A stretch of DNA of 64,000 bases from Paenibacillus aquistagni (lineage in GTDB: Bacteria > Bacillota > Bacilli > Paenibacillales > Paenibacillaceae): NCBI RefSeq assembly GCF_900177815.1, contig NZ_FXAZ01000007.1, positions 124,001-188,000 of the forward strand, in the 5' to 3' direction. Shown here piece after piece: positions 23,934 through 32,810 of the stretch. The notes beneath the pieces are model-generated. The model was not told the DNA's origin, did not search any database, and saw only the letters and a program-made list of their open reading frames with translations. The stretch's first letter is position 1; the number at the start of each line of letters is the position of its first letter. The position numbers were made by a program, and so were the translations under genes.

Positions 23934-24719
23934 CTACCGAATCTCAGACGGACTTCTCCCTGTATACTGCTTGAATTGCCTGCTGAAAAAGAAAATATCG
24001 CGATAACCGAGAGCATCGGCAACTTCCGTCACATTCATGCCTGCATGGTGCAGCAAATGCTCCGCTCGTTCAATTCGAGAACGGATAATGTAAGATTGCA
24101 CCGATACGCCAATCATCTCCTTGAATTTCACAGAGAAATAGCGTGGAGACAGCTGGGCCCGTTTCGCCAAGTCCTCGATCCGATGCGCAATCCCTGGATT
24201 CTGGTGAATGTAGTTGGCAATTTCGTAAATAGAAACCGCAAGCTGCTGGCTCGTGCTTCTCTCTCCCGGCTCCTCCTGGTCAGCACGAAGCAGGGAGATC
24301 ATAAGCTGCTTTAAGACAAGCTGAAGCTCCACCTCGTAGCCATAGGGCTTCGTCAGGTACAAGCGTACAAATCGAGACAGCAAATGCTCAAAATCAATCG
24401 TTTCGATGACCACTCGATAAGGCTCAGGGACACTGTGCACCTCTTCATCGATATCAAAGTGTATATAAGTTAGTGTTAAGGGTTTCTGCGGATTGTGGGT
24501 AGCGCTTGTATGATCGCCCGGCCGGAACAAAAAGCAGCTTCCCTTGCCTACTTGATAAGGCACATCATTCAGCACGACCTCGCCTTCACCGCTCCATACA
24601 TAGAACAAGTCGTAGTTTGCCATCGGCAGCTCTCGCTTCTGCCACTTCCAATTCGGCTCACAGGTAATCTTCGCAATGAACGGCTTCCAAACATAAGATT
24701 CAGGTGAAGCTGTTAACAT
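23934..24719 (-). CDS. AraC family transcriptional regulator (261 aa)
   Basis: Sugar-type regulator. The N-terminal cupin-like ligand domain (about residues 20-130) includes YVWSGEGEVVLND and FRPGDHTSATHN. The C-terminal 100 residues hold two helix-turn-helix motifs: IEDLAKRAQLSPRYFSVKFK and VTEVADALGYRDIFFFSRQFK, ending GRSPSEIR. The ATG at 24719 follows AAAGGAGGCG. Its convergent neighbour is the glycosidase-like gene, a plausible target. Confidence 0.88.
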   Translation of the reverse strand: MLTASPESYVWKPFIAKITCEPNWKWQKRELPMANYDLFYVWSGEGEVVLNDVPYQVGKGSCFLFRPGDHTSATHNPQKPLTLTYIHFDIDEEVHSVPEPYRVVIETIDFEHLLSRFVRLYLTKPYGYEVELQLVLKQLMISLLRADQEEPGERSTSQQLAVSIYEIANYIHQNPGIAHRIEDLAKRAQLSPRYFSVKFKEMIGVSVQSYIIRSRIERAEHLLHHAGMNVTEVADALGYRDIFFFSRQFKQYTGRSPSEIR

Positions 24720-24789
24720 GAATCCGCCTCCTTTGATTCATCTCTATCATTTTTCCACGGATTCCACGCCTTAATCCATGCCGTCATGA

Positions 24790-26292
24790 TTAGAAGGACG
24801 ACATCGATTGAGCCGCCAATCTCAATCGCTGACAGCCGAGCTCCCATTCTGCTTGGTTCATATGAGCAAGGCCAAATAGAGCGCTCGGCCTGAACGGCAT
24901 AGTCGGTTCCAGCTTATGATCGCACGATAAATGCTCATATATGCAGCCATCTTTCCAGCTGACCCCATGGCTCAAGGCTAGCTGCTTAAAGGCTGCATAG
25001 GAAGACGGCGATCCCTTCCACTCCGCGTAAATGTGCAAGGCGATATGATCAGGCTTCCATTCCATTAGAGAACCGATCGCTTGAGACAACCGATCGCTGT
25101 AAAGCGGTGCTCGCTGGCTAATTATTCTTCGTGTGCGACGCAAATGTCGCTCATAAGCTCCGCTTCGCATAAACAAAGCCAGCGCCCGCTCTTCCATCGG
25201 AATGGCCTCATATCGGTGATATACCCCTCGAATGGCGTCAATAATCGGAACCAAACGGCTTGGTATCACCATATACCCCAAGCGAAGTGTAGGATGAATC
25301 GTTCGTGAGAAAGAACCTACGTAGAGCACACGCTCAGAATGATCCATCGACTGCAGCAGCTCGTATCGCTTGCTGCCAAGCCCGAAGTCGCTGTCGAAGT
25401 CGTCTTCGATAATCAGCGCATCCTGCTCTTGCGCCCATCGAAGCACCTGACTGCGCTGCTGCCACTCCATTGTCGCTCCAGTTGGAAATTGACGGTTGGG
25501 TGTTAGAATCATAAGCTTAGCCGTTGTTACCGACAGGATGTCTTCTAATTGGTTGCTGTCTTGCACATTGTAATACTCGGGTATCCCGCCAACAGACTCC
25601 ACAATATAGCGGATGCCTGCATAGCCTGGCGTCTCGATCAGCACCCGTTCCCCAGGATTGATCAAGGCTTGTACAAGCAGCATGATCGCTTCCTGTGATC
25701 CTCTTGTGACCCGAATATTAGAGCGATGCGCTTCTACGCCCCGATGGCGCATGAGATGAAGCTCAATCGCCGCCTCAAGCGAGCTCTCATCCGCTTCAAG
25801 GGGATTCATGCGCTTTTTCTGCCAAGCGAACTCGCGCACAGCTTCACGCATCCAGCGCTGCCAAGTCTCTCTGCTGAGCTCAAGCCCCGTACACTCCTGC
25901 GGAGATAGATCAAGGATATTATTCTCGTGCTTAATCAAATCACGGGATATGCCTTCATTACGCTTAAGCGCTAGGACCCGTGCACCGAAGCCGGATAGCC
26001 GAGGAAGCGGCGCCTGCTGCTCTTTAGGCGCTCGATCTTCTGTAGTATAGGCAACGAGCGTATATCCGCCTTGCTGCGCAAGTGCCAGGCCTTCCGCTCG
26101 CAGACGATCATAAGCGGTAATGACCGTGCCTCTCGACAGCTGCAAGGCTCTGGCCGCTTCTCGTGTTGAAGGCAGCACATCCCCTTGCTTCAGCCTTCCG
26201 TCGAGGATCTGCTCTTTCAAGCATCGATACAAAGACTCCTCCTTGCCGAAGCCTTGCGCGAGCCAAGTATGATAGCCGCTAAGGCCATTCAT
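24790..26292 (-). CDS. MocR-type regulator: GntR HTH fused to aminotransferase-like domain (500 aa)
   Basis: Transcription factor with an N-terminal GntR winged helix (residues 10-80, PSTREAARALQLSRGTVITAY) and a fold-type I aminotransferase domain (about 120-500). Family members such as GabR and PdxR bind PLP through a lysine in S-F/F-S-K-T. Here the position is Arg330 in GSFSRTIHPTLRLGY, and the usual DDYDSEF tyrosine is Phe299. PLP cannot be bound as an internal aldimine, so it may sense a ligand differently. The ATG at 26292 follows GGGGGGAG. It is divergent from the PPOX-family gene, which it probably controls through the palindrome at 26329-26345. Confidence 0.88.
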   Translation of the reverse strand: MNGLSGYHTWLAQGFGKEESLYRCLKEQILDGRLKQGDVLPSTREAARALQLSRGTVITAYDRLRAEGLALAQQGGYTLVAYTTEDRAPKEQQAPLPRLSGFGARVLALKRNEGISRDLIKHENNILDLSPQECTGLELSRETWQRWMREAVREFAWQKKRMNPLEADESSLEAAIELHLMRHRGVEAHRSNIRVTRGSQEAIMLLVQALINPGERVLIETPGYAGIRYIVESVGGIPEYYNVQDSNQLEDILSVTTAKLMILTPNRQFPTGATMEWQQRSQVLRWAQEQDALIIEDDFDSDFGLGSKRYELLQSMDHSERVLYVGSFSRTIHPTLRLGYMVIPSRLVPIIDAIRGVYHRYEAIPMEERALALFMRSGAYERHLRRTRRIISQRAPLYSDRLSQAIGSLMEWKPDHIALHIYAEWKGSPSSYAAFKQLALSHGVSWKDGCIYEHLSCDHKLEPTMPFRPSALFGLAHMNQAEWELGCQRLRLAAQSMSSF

Positions 26293-26328
26293 GTTCTCCC
26301 CCCTTTGCAGCCCATTCACGTTTCACAT

Positions 26329-26345
26329 TTTGTACAACTGGTACA
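26329..26345. promoter_or_regulatory. Palindrome TTGTAC-N5-GTACAA, candidate MocR operator
   Basis: A perfect inverted repeat of 6+6 bp with a 5-bp spacer lies midway between the divergent MocR and PPOX genes. TACAAT (26341-26346) inside it could act as a plus-strand minus-10 box. This position suits control of both genes by the MocR protein. Confidence 0.5.
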
Positions 26346-26433
26346 ATCATAATACTTCATTTTGGATCTATTTGCATAACCAATTCCATTCTAAACTTAC
26401 TGCTATCTATTCCAGATTGGGGGCCTTTGATCA

Positions 26434-27072
26434 ATGAGAAGAAAAGAGTTCGAAGTGCACGACCAAGAACAAATCACGGCGTTTTTGCGCGGGCAGCGAT
26501 TCGGCGTGTTAGGTACCTTGGGACAGAATGGCTATCCTAGACTCACACCGATCTTGTTCGACTACCTGCCAGAGAAGCACTCATTTTATTTTCACAGCAG
26601 CAAAAAAGGAGAGAAGGTTCGCCAGATACAAGCGTGCCCAAAGGCCTCCTTCAGCGTCTCCGAGATTCATTCCATGATTCCATCTACATTCTTGGACCCT
26701 GTGTACGCCTGTCCTGCCACAACCTATTTTCGCTCTGTTCATGCAAGGGGCGAGATCGAGGTGGTGACGGACAACGAGGAGAAGACATTGTTTTTCACTT
26801 CCTTCATGCAGAAGCTTCAGCCAGAAGGAGGATATGCCCCCTTCGATTGGACATTAGAGGGCTACGCCAAGCAGGATGCCGGCATGCTTGTATACAAGCT
26901 CGACATCAAGGAGCTTACAGCCAAATTCAAGTTTGGCCAGAATCTTAACGAGAGCCGTAGGACCAAGATCACAGAGGGTTTGACGAACAGACAGGCTCCG
27001 GGAGACAACGCGACCATACAATGGATGGAACAGCTGAATCCGAAGCGATGCCCATTCCACACACAGGATTAG
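26434..27072 (+). CDS. Pyridoxamine 5'-phosphate oxidase family protein, NimA-like (212 aa)
   Basis: Split-barrel flavoprotein. The order RRKEFEVHDQEQITAFL, FGVLGTLGQNGYPRLTPI, FYFHSSKKGEKV (FMN-phosphate contacts), ACPKASFSVSE and FRSVHARGEIEVV matches the NimA/5-nitroimidazole-reductase-like branch of the PPOX superfamily. The substrate is unknown; FMN binding is expected for the family. It is divergent from the MocR regulator, a common pairing for PPOX-type proteins. The ribosome site is GGGGG, about 12 bases before the ATG. Confidence 0.85.
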   Translation: MRRKEFEVHDQEQITAFLRGQRFGVLGTLGQNGYPRLTPILFDYLPEKHSFYFHSSKKGEKVRQIQACPKASFSVSEIHSMIPSTFLDPVYACPATTYFRSVHARGEIEVVTDNEEKTLFFTSFMQKLQPEGGYAPFDWTLEGYAKQDAGMLVYKLDIKELTAKFKFGQNLNESRRTKITEGLTNRQAPGDNATIQWMEQLNPKRCPFHTQD

Positions 27073-27156
27073 CAAAAGTGTTCACGCAAGAAGAACAGCT
27101 GTCACACAGACGAATACAACATTCAACAAATTTTCAACGAACAACCGTTAAAGGTC

Positions 27157-27186
27157 GATGACGAACGTTCATGGATGGGCTATAAT
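27157..27186 (+). promoter_or_regulatory. Candidate sigma-A promoter of the aminotransferase gene
   Basis: A consensus TATAAT at 27181-27186 lies 164 bp before the aminotransferase ATG. The minus-35 side (GATGAC at 27157, 18-bp spacer) is weak. Confidence 0.35.
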
Positions 27187-27340
27187 AGGGGCAACGCTTT
27201 GATGAAAAACACCTCGTCGAGGTCTTTCGAAAAAGAGTGACTGCATTCAAAGGTAGGTTATTCGCCGATAGGATGTTTCCTGCTGACACGATTGAACACC
27301 AATAGTCAACGTTCCTATCCGGCAAGAAAGAAATTGGAAG
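27187..27340 (+). other. Structured 5' leader upstream of the aminotransferase
   Basis: About 150 nt between the putative promoter and the gene contain three hairpins: ACCTCG-t-CGAGGT near 27212, TCTTT-cgaa-AAAGA just after it, and a longer one in which GCCGATAGG (about 27262) pairs with CCTATCCGGC (about 27315) with one bulge. It matches no riboswitch class that I recognise. Confidence 0.35.
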
Positions 27341-27350
27341 GATGTTAGAG

Positions 27351-28646
27351 ATGAACCCACTCGCTCACCAATTAAATGAAACGATTCGTCACGAGAATGA
27401 ACAAGTGTATGCTATGCTGTCACGTCTTGGACAAGAGATTTACTTCCCGAAGGAAGGAATCCTCAGCCAATCCGCTGAAGCATCCAGCAAGGCCAAGAAA
27501 TTCAATGCTACGATCGGAATTGCCACAGAAGGTGGCGCGCCTATGCACTTACCTGTCATTCAGGATGCTTTGTCTGCCTTTGAACCCAAGGACATCTACC
27601 CTTATGCACCTCCAGCAGGCAAGCCGGAGCTTCGCAAGCTGTGGCAGGAAAAGATGCTGAAGGAGAATCCTTCTCTGCAAGATAAATCAATCAGTAATCC
27701 CATTGTAACCAATGCACTGACGCACGGACTCAGCATCGTGGCCGATCTCTTCGCCGATGCAGGCGATCCGGTCATCATGCCGGACAAGAATTGGGAGAAC
27801 TACGAATTAACCTTCAGCATTCGCCGCGGAGCTGAGATGGTCTATTATCCGCTGTACAATGCAGATTGGAAGTTTAACAGCGAGGGATTGCGTCAGGCTC
27901 TCTTCGAACAGCAGCCAAAGGGCAAGGCCATTGTTGTGTTGAATTTCCCTAACAACCCTACGGGCTATACTCCGGGGCATGAAGAATGCCAAGAGATTGT
28001 AAGCGTATTGACAGAAGCAGCAGAGGCGGGCATGAAGATTGTTGCCGTTACCGACGACGCATACTTCGGCTTGTTCTTCGAAGATTCTGTGCATGAATCA
28101 TTATTTGGTTCCTTGGCTTCCATTCACCCTAACATCTTGGCGGTGAAAGTGGACGGCGCGACGAAAGAAGAATATGTATGGGGCTTCCGCGTTGGATTCA
28201 TCACGTATTCTTCACCATCCAAGCCATTGCTCGCTGCCTTGGAACAGAAGACACTAGGCATCATCCGTGCGACGATCTCAAGCGGTCCGCACCCGTCGCA
28301 GACTTTTATTATTCATGCGCTTCGTTCACCATTGTTCGAGCAGCAGAAGCAGGAAAAGTTCGATATTATGAAAGGCCGCGCCAATAAGGTCAAAGCAATA
28401 CTGGACAGCGGCAAATACGGGGATGTATGGAACTACTATCCTTTCAACTCAGGATACTTTATGTGCTTGCAATTGAAGGATATCCATGCGGAGACGCTTC
28501 GCACCCATTTGCTTGAGCAATATGAAATTGGCACAATCGCGCTTGGCGAGACCGATCTTCGAGTTGCCTTCTCCTGCATCGCAGAAGAGGATCTGGAGGA
28601 ATTGTTCGATACTATCTATAAAGGGGTCTTGGACCTTAAGGCCTAA
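27351..28646 (+). CDS. Class I/II PLP-dependent aminotransferase (431 aa)
   Basis: Fold-type I aminotransferase; the substrate is not determined. Visible features are NALTHGLSIVADLFADAGDPV, the NFPNNPTGYTPG loop that holds PLP, VTDDAYFGLFF (the Asp and Tyr that contact the cofactor), and DGATKEEYVWGFRVGF, where the Lys is the likely Schiff-base residue followed by the phosphate-binding Arg. The C-terminus includes ETDLRVAFSCIAEEDL with the substrate-carboxylate Arg. The start at 27351 lies 9 bases after GGAAGG; another ATG lies at 27342. It is monocistronic, with its own leader and terminator. Confidence 0.85.
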   Translation: MNPLAHQLNETIRHENEQVYAMLSRLGQEIYFPKEGILSQSAEASSKAKKFNATIGIATEGGAPMHLPVIQDALSAFEPKDIYPYAPPAGKPELRKLWQEKMLKENPSLQDKSISNPIVTNALTHGLSIVADLFADAGDPVIMPDKNWENYELTFSIRRGAEMVYYPLYNADWKFNSEGLRQALFEQQPKGKAIVVLNFPNNPTGYTPGHEECQEIVSVLTEAAEAGMKIVAVTDDAYFGLFFEDSVHESLFGSLASIHPNILAVKVDGATKEEYVWGFRVGFITYSSPSKPLLAALEQKTLGIIRATISSGPHPSQTFIIHALRSPLFEQQKQEKFDIMKGRANKVKAILDSGKYGDVWNYYPFNSGYFMCLQLKDIHAETLRTHLLEQYEIGTIALGETDLRVAFSCIAEEDLEELFDTIYKGVLDLKA

Positions 28647-28662
28647 TAATCCTATTAAAAAC

Positions 28663-28716
28663 AACCTCCTGCTCAGCTCACTGGGACTGACTCCACCAGC
28701 TGTACAGGAGGTTTTC
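28663..28716 (+). terminator. Terminator of the aminotransferase gene
   Basis: AACCTCCTG (28663-28671) pairs with CAGGAGGTT (28705-28713) and is followed by TTTTCTTTG; a smaller CAGCT/AGCTG stem sits in the loop. Confidence 0.75.
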
Positions 28717-28835
28717 TTTGTTTGATTTCTTTGTCTAAAAGTTCTTTGCCTAATCTTTGTCCACACCGTGCACGCGTAAGGTATCCTCAGCAGCCCTCGA
28801 GCGAGCGCTTCCTGAGGGATGGGAAGCTCGCCACC

Positions 28836-30113
28836 CTATTCCTCTTCCTCTGTGGAGATCAGCCGCTCAATGGCATGCTTGCGCTGCCAGCACAACAGAA
28901 CATAAGCGGCGGCGGCACCTAGACCTATCCCGCCCTTCGCCTGAATCGACAGTCCGCCCGCAATAACCGGGAGCAGCAGCAGGAGGACGCATAAGCCTAG
29001 CACCTGCGCGTATACCCCACTAATCGCAACAGACCGATCCTGGTTCGCCACAGGGTAGAGCTTCAACCAGACATCGTGGCGATGCAGCTGCAGCAAGGCC
29101 TTTAGCTGAGCATGAATCGTAATCATGAGCAGCAGCAGGAGCAGCGAGCTCCATATGGAGTCCTTCGTCCACCACAACAAAATGATTCCAATGACGATCA
29201 GCCTAAGAACAATACCCAAGAGCTCACTTCGCACAAACGATTTGACGAGCAAATAGCGATATGCTTTTTTCTTCTGAAAGGCATATCGATTCCCCAGTGC
29301 ATGAAGCCAAGGGCGGCTGAAGCGCCGATTATTCATTGTCGGCAGATCGACGAACCCGCTCAAAAACGTATAGATCCGATTGCGGTGCACCTGCTCCAGC
29401 GCAATATGCTCCTCCCAAGGGAATGCAAGCTTAGGCAGCTTCCATATCGCTGCAATGTAGATAAGCCCTCCAAGCCCTGTCCATAGACCAGCCATGCCAA
29501 TATCAAGCCATAACCAGCAAGCCGCAGCGCCCCATGACCATGCATAGCGAATGATGCGGCAGGCAAGCTTCAAGCGGCGGTCATGCATATGCCGCTCGCC
29601 CCAAGCCCCATAAGCCGCAACGAACTTCAGCACCACGAATGCAGCCAACAGCACGAAGAGCGGCTTAGGAGCCTCATCCGCTCGGGAATAGAGCGGCCAA
29701 TAGATAAGGCATGCCGCCATCAGCAGCACCATTCTTGGCATTAGACTATAACGCACGCTTCGCTTCATATAGCGGTTCATGCGATGCTCAAGCCGCAGTA
29801 GATAACCAAGATCGGCGGACTGCAGAAAGGTCCGATAAGTCGTATAGGCGACAATAGGCGACAGCAGCATCCATCCCAGCTCTCGCACAGGAAATCCTGC
29901 TGGAATCTGATCTAGAAAAGAAGCGTATAGGGCCGTCCCGGCAATAAACACAAATGCAATGACGAATCCGAGCCCGCTTTGAATGACATAACCGAGGTAG
30001 GGGATCACCTCGCCCCAGAATTCTTGAACCCGATATCGCCATAACTGCTCCGTATCCTGAAGCAGTCTGCCCTGAAACTTAGGTGCGCGTGCATTCACTC
30101 TTAATCGCGCCAT
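28836..30113 (-). CDS. ecsB: ABC transporter permease EcsB
   Basis: Membrane subunit of the EcsAB ABC exporter, which in Bacillus affects secretion, intramembrane proteolysis and sporulation. It has 425 residues and about 8-10 hydrophobic segments, for example VIQSGLGFVIAFVFIAGTAL, ELLGIVLRLIVIGIILLWW and the C-terminal LGLCVLLLLLPVIAGG. Conserved basic stretches such as RLEHRMNRYMKRSVRYSL separate them. It overlaps ecsA by 13 bp, in the canonical ecsA-ecsB order. No ecsC follows. Confidence 0.88.
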   Translation of the reverse strand: MARLRVNARAPKFQGRLLQDTEQLWRYRVQEFWGEVIPYLGYVIQSGLGFVIAFVFIAGTALYASFLDQIPAGFPVRELGWMLLSPIVAYTTYRTFLQSADLGYLLRLEHRMNRYMKRSVRYSLMPRMVLLMAACLIYWPLYSRADEAPKPLFVLLAAFVVLKFVAAYGAWGERHMHDRRLKLACRIIRYAWSWGAAACWLWLDIGMAGLWTGLGGLIYIAAIWKLPKLAFPWEEHIALEQVHRNRIYTFLSGFVDLPTMNNRRFSRPWLHALGNRYAFQKKKAYRYLLVKSFVRSELLGIVLRLIVIGIILLWWTKDSIWSSLLLLLLMITIHAQLKALLQLHRHDVWLKLYPVANQDRSVAISGVYAQVLGLCVLLLLLPVIAGGLSIQAKGGIGLGAAAAYVLLCWQRKHAIERLISTEEEE

Positions 30114-30889
30114 ATGAGTTCCCCGCCATCTTCATCATCAGCGCCTACCCAGGCGTAGAATACGTCCTCCAGCCGCGTAGTACGTGCCTCTTGCCCACCA
30201 CGGGCTGCAAGCTTCTCTCTAAGCTCATCCGCAGTGCCCGCAACTAGAACTTTCCCATGATGCAGCAGCACAAATCGGTCACAGTAATCCTCAATCGTGG
30301 ATAAGATATGGGAGCTTACTAGCAGAGAAGCGCCTTCCTCCTTCATGCGATTCATGAAAGTAAGCAAGGAACGTATCCCTAATGGGTCTAGTCCAAGAAA
30401 AGGCTCATCAATGACATATAGGGGCGGCCTTACTAGAAACGCACTCATCAGCATCGTCTTCTGCCGCATTCCCTTGGAGAGATGCTGAGCAGCCTTGTCT
30501 AGATGAGGCGTCATATGAAAGAGCTTAGCCAGATGCACAAGCCTCTCCTCATAAGTACGTTCCTCCACCCCATAAGCGGTTGCCGACCAGATGAGATGCT
30601 CCCTTACCGTAAGCGCATCATACAGGATCGGGGACTCTGGCACATAGGCCATGCTGGCCCGATACTGCTCCGGATTCTCATCTAAGGCTTTTCCGCCAAG
30701 GCGTATTTGCCCGGTTTGAGGCTCTAAGAGTCCTAATATATGCTTCATCGTGGTGCTTTTGCCTGCACCATTAAGTCCAATTAAACCAACCATCTCACCT
30801 GGCTCTATGGCAAAGCTGACATCGTGCAGCACGGGTCTGCCGATGCTGTAGCCTCCCGTCAATTGATTCACTTCCAATAGTGGATTCAT
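30101..30889 (-). CDS. ecsA: ABC transporter ATP-binding protein EcsA
   Basis: ATPase subunit of EcsAB. It has 262 residues: Walker A GLNGAGKST, Q-loop near AYVPESP, ABC signature LSKGMRQK, Walker B PLYVIDEPFLGLDP and the H-switch SSHIL. The ATG at 30889 lies 7 bases after GAGGTGA; longer reading frames start within non-coding sequence. The partner permease overlaps its 3' end. Confidence 0.92.
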   Translation of the reverse strand: MNPLLEVNQLTGGYSIGRPVLHDVSFAIEPGEMVGLIGLNGAGKSTTMKHILGLLEPQTGQIRLGGKALDENPEQYRASMAYVPESPILYDALTVREHLIWSATAYGVEERTYEERLVHLAKLFHMTPHLDKAAQHLSKGMRQKTMLMSAFLVRPPLYVIDEPFLGLDPLGIRSLLTFMNRMKEEGASLLVSSHILSTIEDYCDRFVLLHHGKVLVAGTADELREKLAARGGQEARTTRLEDVFYAWVGADDEDGGELIWRD

Positions 30890-31209
30890 CCTGTCATTCA
30901 CCTCAGCTACTATTATATCGACTTCGAGCGAGAGATGCGAATAAGCATATGTGATCATGTCCACATGCTGTTAACATTTCATCCCTTTTCTCCGTTTCCT
31001 TACAGCTTGACAGTACCCGCGCTTTCCTCTCAAAAACTAAATAAACAAGCTGCCCCCTAGGAGACAGCTTGTCTATGCACAATCGTTCATTTTGGGACGA
31101 TCCGCTGCAGGATCGCCTATAGCCATCGTGCGGCTAATACGGACTTAGCAGCACAGCAGTCACTTAAACACTAGTTTTACTCGGTAAGGCTTGCCGCCAC
31201 GCAAGTCTA
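30890..31209. other. Intergenic region between ecsA and the solute-binding protein gene
   Basis: It holds the ecsA promoter region on the right-hand side of ecsA and the terminator of the upstream lipoprotein gene (31045-31072). No gene is seen. Confidence 0.4.
31045..31072 (-). terminator. Terminator of the solute-binding lipoprotein gene
   Basis: ACAAGCTG and CAGCTTGT form an 8-bp stem with a 12-base loop, followed on the minus strand by the T-rich TTTATTTAGTTTTTG. Confidence 0.65.
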
Positions 31210-32709
31210 TTATTCTGTCGTTGTTGAAGTCTCGGTATCCGAAGTATCGACAGCTGTTCCTTCGACAGTCCCTTCAGATGTTTCCTCTGACTTCTCTTCT
31301 CCGTTTGCCTTCTCCTCTTCCTGCTGGCGCTTGCCCTCATCAATAGCAGCTTGCAGCTTCTGCTGAAGCTCAGCTAACGCTTCATCGACAGACTTCGTAT
31401 CTTTCACAATCGCATCCATCGCTTCATTAATGCTTTGGTTGAGAATCATGTAGAAATTCTCAGGCACATTCTTATTCGCATAGAGGGAGCTCCAGATCGA
31501 ATTGCCCGACGAAGATGGAGCCAGCATTGTAAAGGCTTCTGCATTCTTGCCTGCAATCTCCTTCACGTAAGAAATCCGTGTCGGAAGCTCGCCATACGAC
31601 ATCTTGGAGTTGATTTTCGCTACTTTATCACTATTGATGAATTTGATCAATTCCCAAGCTTCGCGCTTATTCGCAGCATCTTGATGAATACCCATAATAT
31701 TATAGAAACCAACGGCTGCCGATTGATCTGGTGTAGCAGGGTTAATAGGCATCGTAACCATTTGCCAGTCGAATGGCTTCAGTTCTTTATCCCATTTGAA
31801 ACGGTCGCCAATCTGATTGGCAAACCAAGAACTCTCCATTACCATTGCGGCCTTTCCTTTAATAAAGAGATCATCCTGGCCTTGTACCATTCCGTTCTCA
31901 GTACGAGTAGGGACAAAGATAGACTTGTCTTTGACCCCATCAGCTACCATCTTGAACGCCTGCTTCCAGCCATCTGAATCCATAACCACCTTGGACCCGC
32001 TGGCATCTACTGGGCGAAGCTGCATTGTGCTGGCAATGTTCATCAAGTATTGCATGGAATCGGAATACTGGCTGTACAACCCGTAGACTTGATCCTCGCC
32101 TGAACCAATTTGATTGAAGCGAGCAGCAAGATTCAACACCTCATCCCAAGTCATCTTATGGTGAGGCGGCTCAATATTATGCTGTTTGAACAAATCAGCA
32201 TTGTAATAAATAGCCTGCGCATTGTATGTAGGTGTTAGACCGTATAGATTGCCATTGCCCATCTCGCGCAGAGATTCAATAAGTCCTGGCAGGAAATCAG
32301 CTACAGGATACTGCTCCTGCTGGATAATCGGGTCCAAATTGTACAAAATGCCTTCTTCTGCAAAGCTCTTCAACGAATCTTGATCCATCAACAGAATGTC
32401 TGGCTTTTCTTTCTTAACGAATTCCAGCATCCCCTTCTGAGGATCTTTTTGGAACTCCTCATTGGAGTACAAATCGTTGGTGCCAATCACTTCGAGAGCA
32501 ATGTCCGGGTATTCAATCGCAAAATATGCGCCATATTGACGATAGAATTGATCCTCATCATAGTACATGACACGAAGAGTGCCTGTCCCATCCTTCGGCA
32601 GCTCTGGAAGCAGTGCTTTCTCTCCCGAGCACGCTTGAAGCAGCAAGGTCATCATGAGCAAAACACAGCATAAGGTGATTGACCATTTTCTTGTTAAACG
32701 TGATGACAA
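31210..32709 (-). CDS. ABC-type extracellular solute-binding lipoprotein, family 1 (499 aa)
   Basis: Membrane-anchored binding protein, probably for a carbohydrate. The TTG start at 32709 follows AAGGGGGAA. Residues 1-27 are a lipoprotein signal ending in the lipobox LLQAC. The body has family-1 hallmarks (TYNAQAIYYNADLFKQHNIEPP, MTWDEVLNLAARF, IKGKAAMVMESSWF, WELIKFINSDKVA). The C-terminal 60 residues are a Gln/Lys/Glu helix followed by a Glu/Thr/Ser-rich tail, an unusual extension. No permease or ATPase gene is adjacent, so it is an orphan that must work with a distant transporter or as a sensor. Confidence 0.85.
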   Translation of the reverse strand: MSSRLTRKWSITLCCVLLMMTLLLQACSGEKALLPELPKDGTGTLRVMYYDEDQFYRQYGAYFAIEYPDIALEVIGTNDLYSNEEFQKDPQKGMLEFVKKEKPDILLMDQDSLKSFAEEGILYNLDPIIQQEQYPVADFLPGLIESLREMGNGNLYGLTPTYNAQAIYYNADLFKQHNIEPPHHKMTWDEVLNLAARFNQIGSGEDQVYGLYSQYSDSMQYLMNIASTMQLRPVDASGSKVVMDSDGWKQAFKMVADGVKDKSIFVPTRTENGMVQGQDDLFIKGKAAMVMESSWFANQIGDRFKWDKELKPFDWQMVTMPINPATPDQSAAVGFYNIMGIHQDAANKREAWELIKFINSDKVAKINSKMSYGELPTRISYVKEIAGKNAEAFTMLAPSSSGNSIWSSLYANKNVPENFYMILNQSINEAMDAIVKDTKSVDEALAELQQKLQAAIDEGKRQQEEEKANGEEKSEETSEGTVEGTAVDTSDTETSTTTE

Positions 32710-32810
32710 AATAATTCCCCCTTATACAAATATATACAAATGAGTATAAGCGTATATATTCATTATTACAAATGACAAAACTGTATCCATTTAAAAATGT
32801 GACAAATGAC

